Assembly: GCA_023053685.1 (NCBI GenBank)
Contig: JALIGW010000001.1
Coordinates: 154,401,466 to 154,465,465 of the forward strand
Direction of reading: 5' to 3'
Source: Diadophis punctatus similis
Taxonomy: Eukaryota; Chordata; Lepidosauria; Squamata; Dipsadidae
DNA: 64,000 bases
The notes under the pieces were generated by a model, which was not told the DNA's origin, did not search any database, and saw nothing but the letters and a program-made list of their open reading frames with translations. Each line of letters begins with the position of its first letter. Position 1 is the first letter of the stretch. Below are positions 63,734 through 64,000 of the stretch, piece after piece. The position numbers and the translations under genes are program-made.

Positions 63734-64000
63734 GTCACCACATATCAACTAAAAGAACTACAATACAAACTAGTCTGAGTTTTTAAACTGGTTATTGGAA
63801 ATGCTGTATTTACCTAAAAGAAAAACTTGGTTACATTCAGACTATAATAATAGCATACTTGATATATATATTTTTCTGCTCCTTATTTGCTTGTATGTAT
63901 AATGAGAATTTCCTTTAAATACTGTACAGAATTCCTTTACTGTAAATATATTAAATCTCAGTCCAGACTTTAATTCAGAAGAAAGTTACAATCTATACTA

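Overview
This window looks like intronic DNA from a squamate reptile, most likely a snake. The evidence is the repeat content: a Bov-B (RTE) LINE, CR1/L3- and L2-like LINEs, L1 pieces, Sauria-type and other tRNA-derived SINEs, many short hAT-type elements with 8-bp target duplications, a TA-flanked MITE family and a very heavy load of simple repeats. There is no sign of bacterial or viral gene organisation. Almost every long open frame lies on a microsatellite or inside a transposon.

The only host coding sequence I recognise is one 74-bp exon at 13185-13258 (+). It has a good acceptor and donor, and it translates to a macro-domain segment (FPNEPAAVIALTTIKEWL...) that I attribute to MACROD2, a gene known for enormous introns. 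The window therefore reads as one MACROD2 exon with about 13 kb of upstream and 51 kb of downstream intron. I found no second exon, so the intron assignment of the distal part is inference.

Layout. 1-13 kb: a chimeric GC/GA-rich hAT-like block with a (CTTT)n tract and a 5-unit minisatellite (2.1-4.0 kb), a SINE fragment (5.4 kb), two complete hAT-type elements (6.6 and 8.7 kb) and a (TC)n/(GGAA)n locus (12 kb). 13-26 kb: the exon, then a TA-flanked MITE (17.8 kb), an L1 ORF2 3' fragment (18.6 kb), a tRNA-SINE (19.3 kb), a hAT-type element (21.3 kb), a CR1/L2-type reverse-transcriptase tail (23.9 kb) and a nearly perfect 136-bp palindromic MITE (25.7 kb). 26-38 kb: a hAT element split by a CR1/L3-type LINE with a long (AAAT)n tail, two long (TA)n tracts, and a three-layer nest at 32.8-37.0 kb. 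In that nest a SINE is split by a hAT-type element, which is in turn split by a young L1 derivative carrying an intact ORF1 but no ORF2. 38-47 kb: a hAT MITE nested in a TA MITE, a Bov-B LINE carrying its own hAT MITE, and an L1 ORF2 fragment bracketed by a ~130-bp direct repeat. 51-64 kb: a SINE/LINE cluster, a hAT MITE with a perfect 30-bp palindrome, a Penelope-type GIY-YIG remnant, SINE copies with a local 149-bp duplication, LINE 3' ends and another complete hAT element.

The elements do not form a pathway. Their nesting and target-site duplications do allow a relative insertion history to be read. The most notable observations are the MACROD2 exon, the ORF1-only L1 with ~155-bp flanking duplications, and hammerhead-ribozyme-like cores shared by three loci, one of them next to the Penelope-type remnant.
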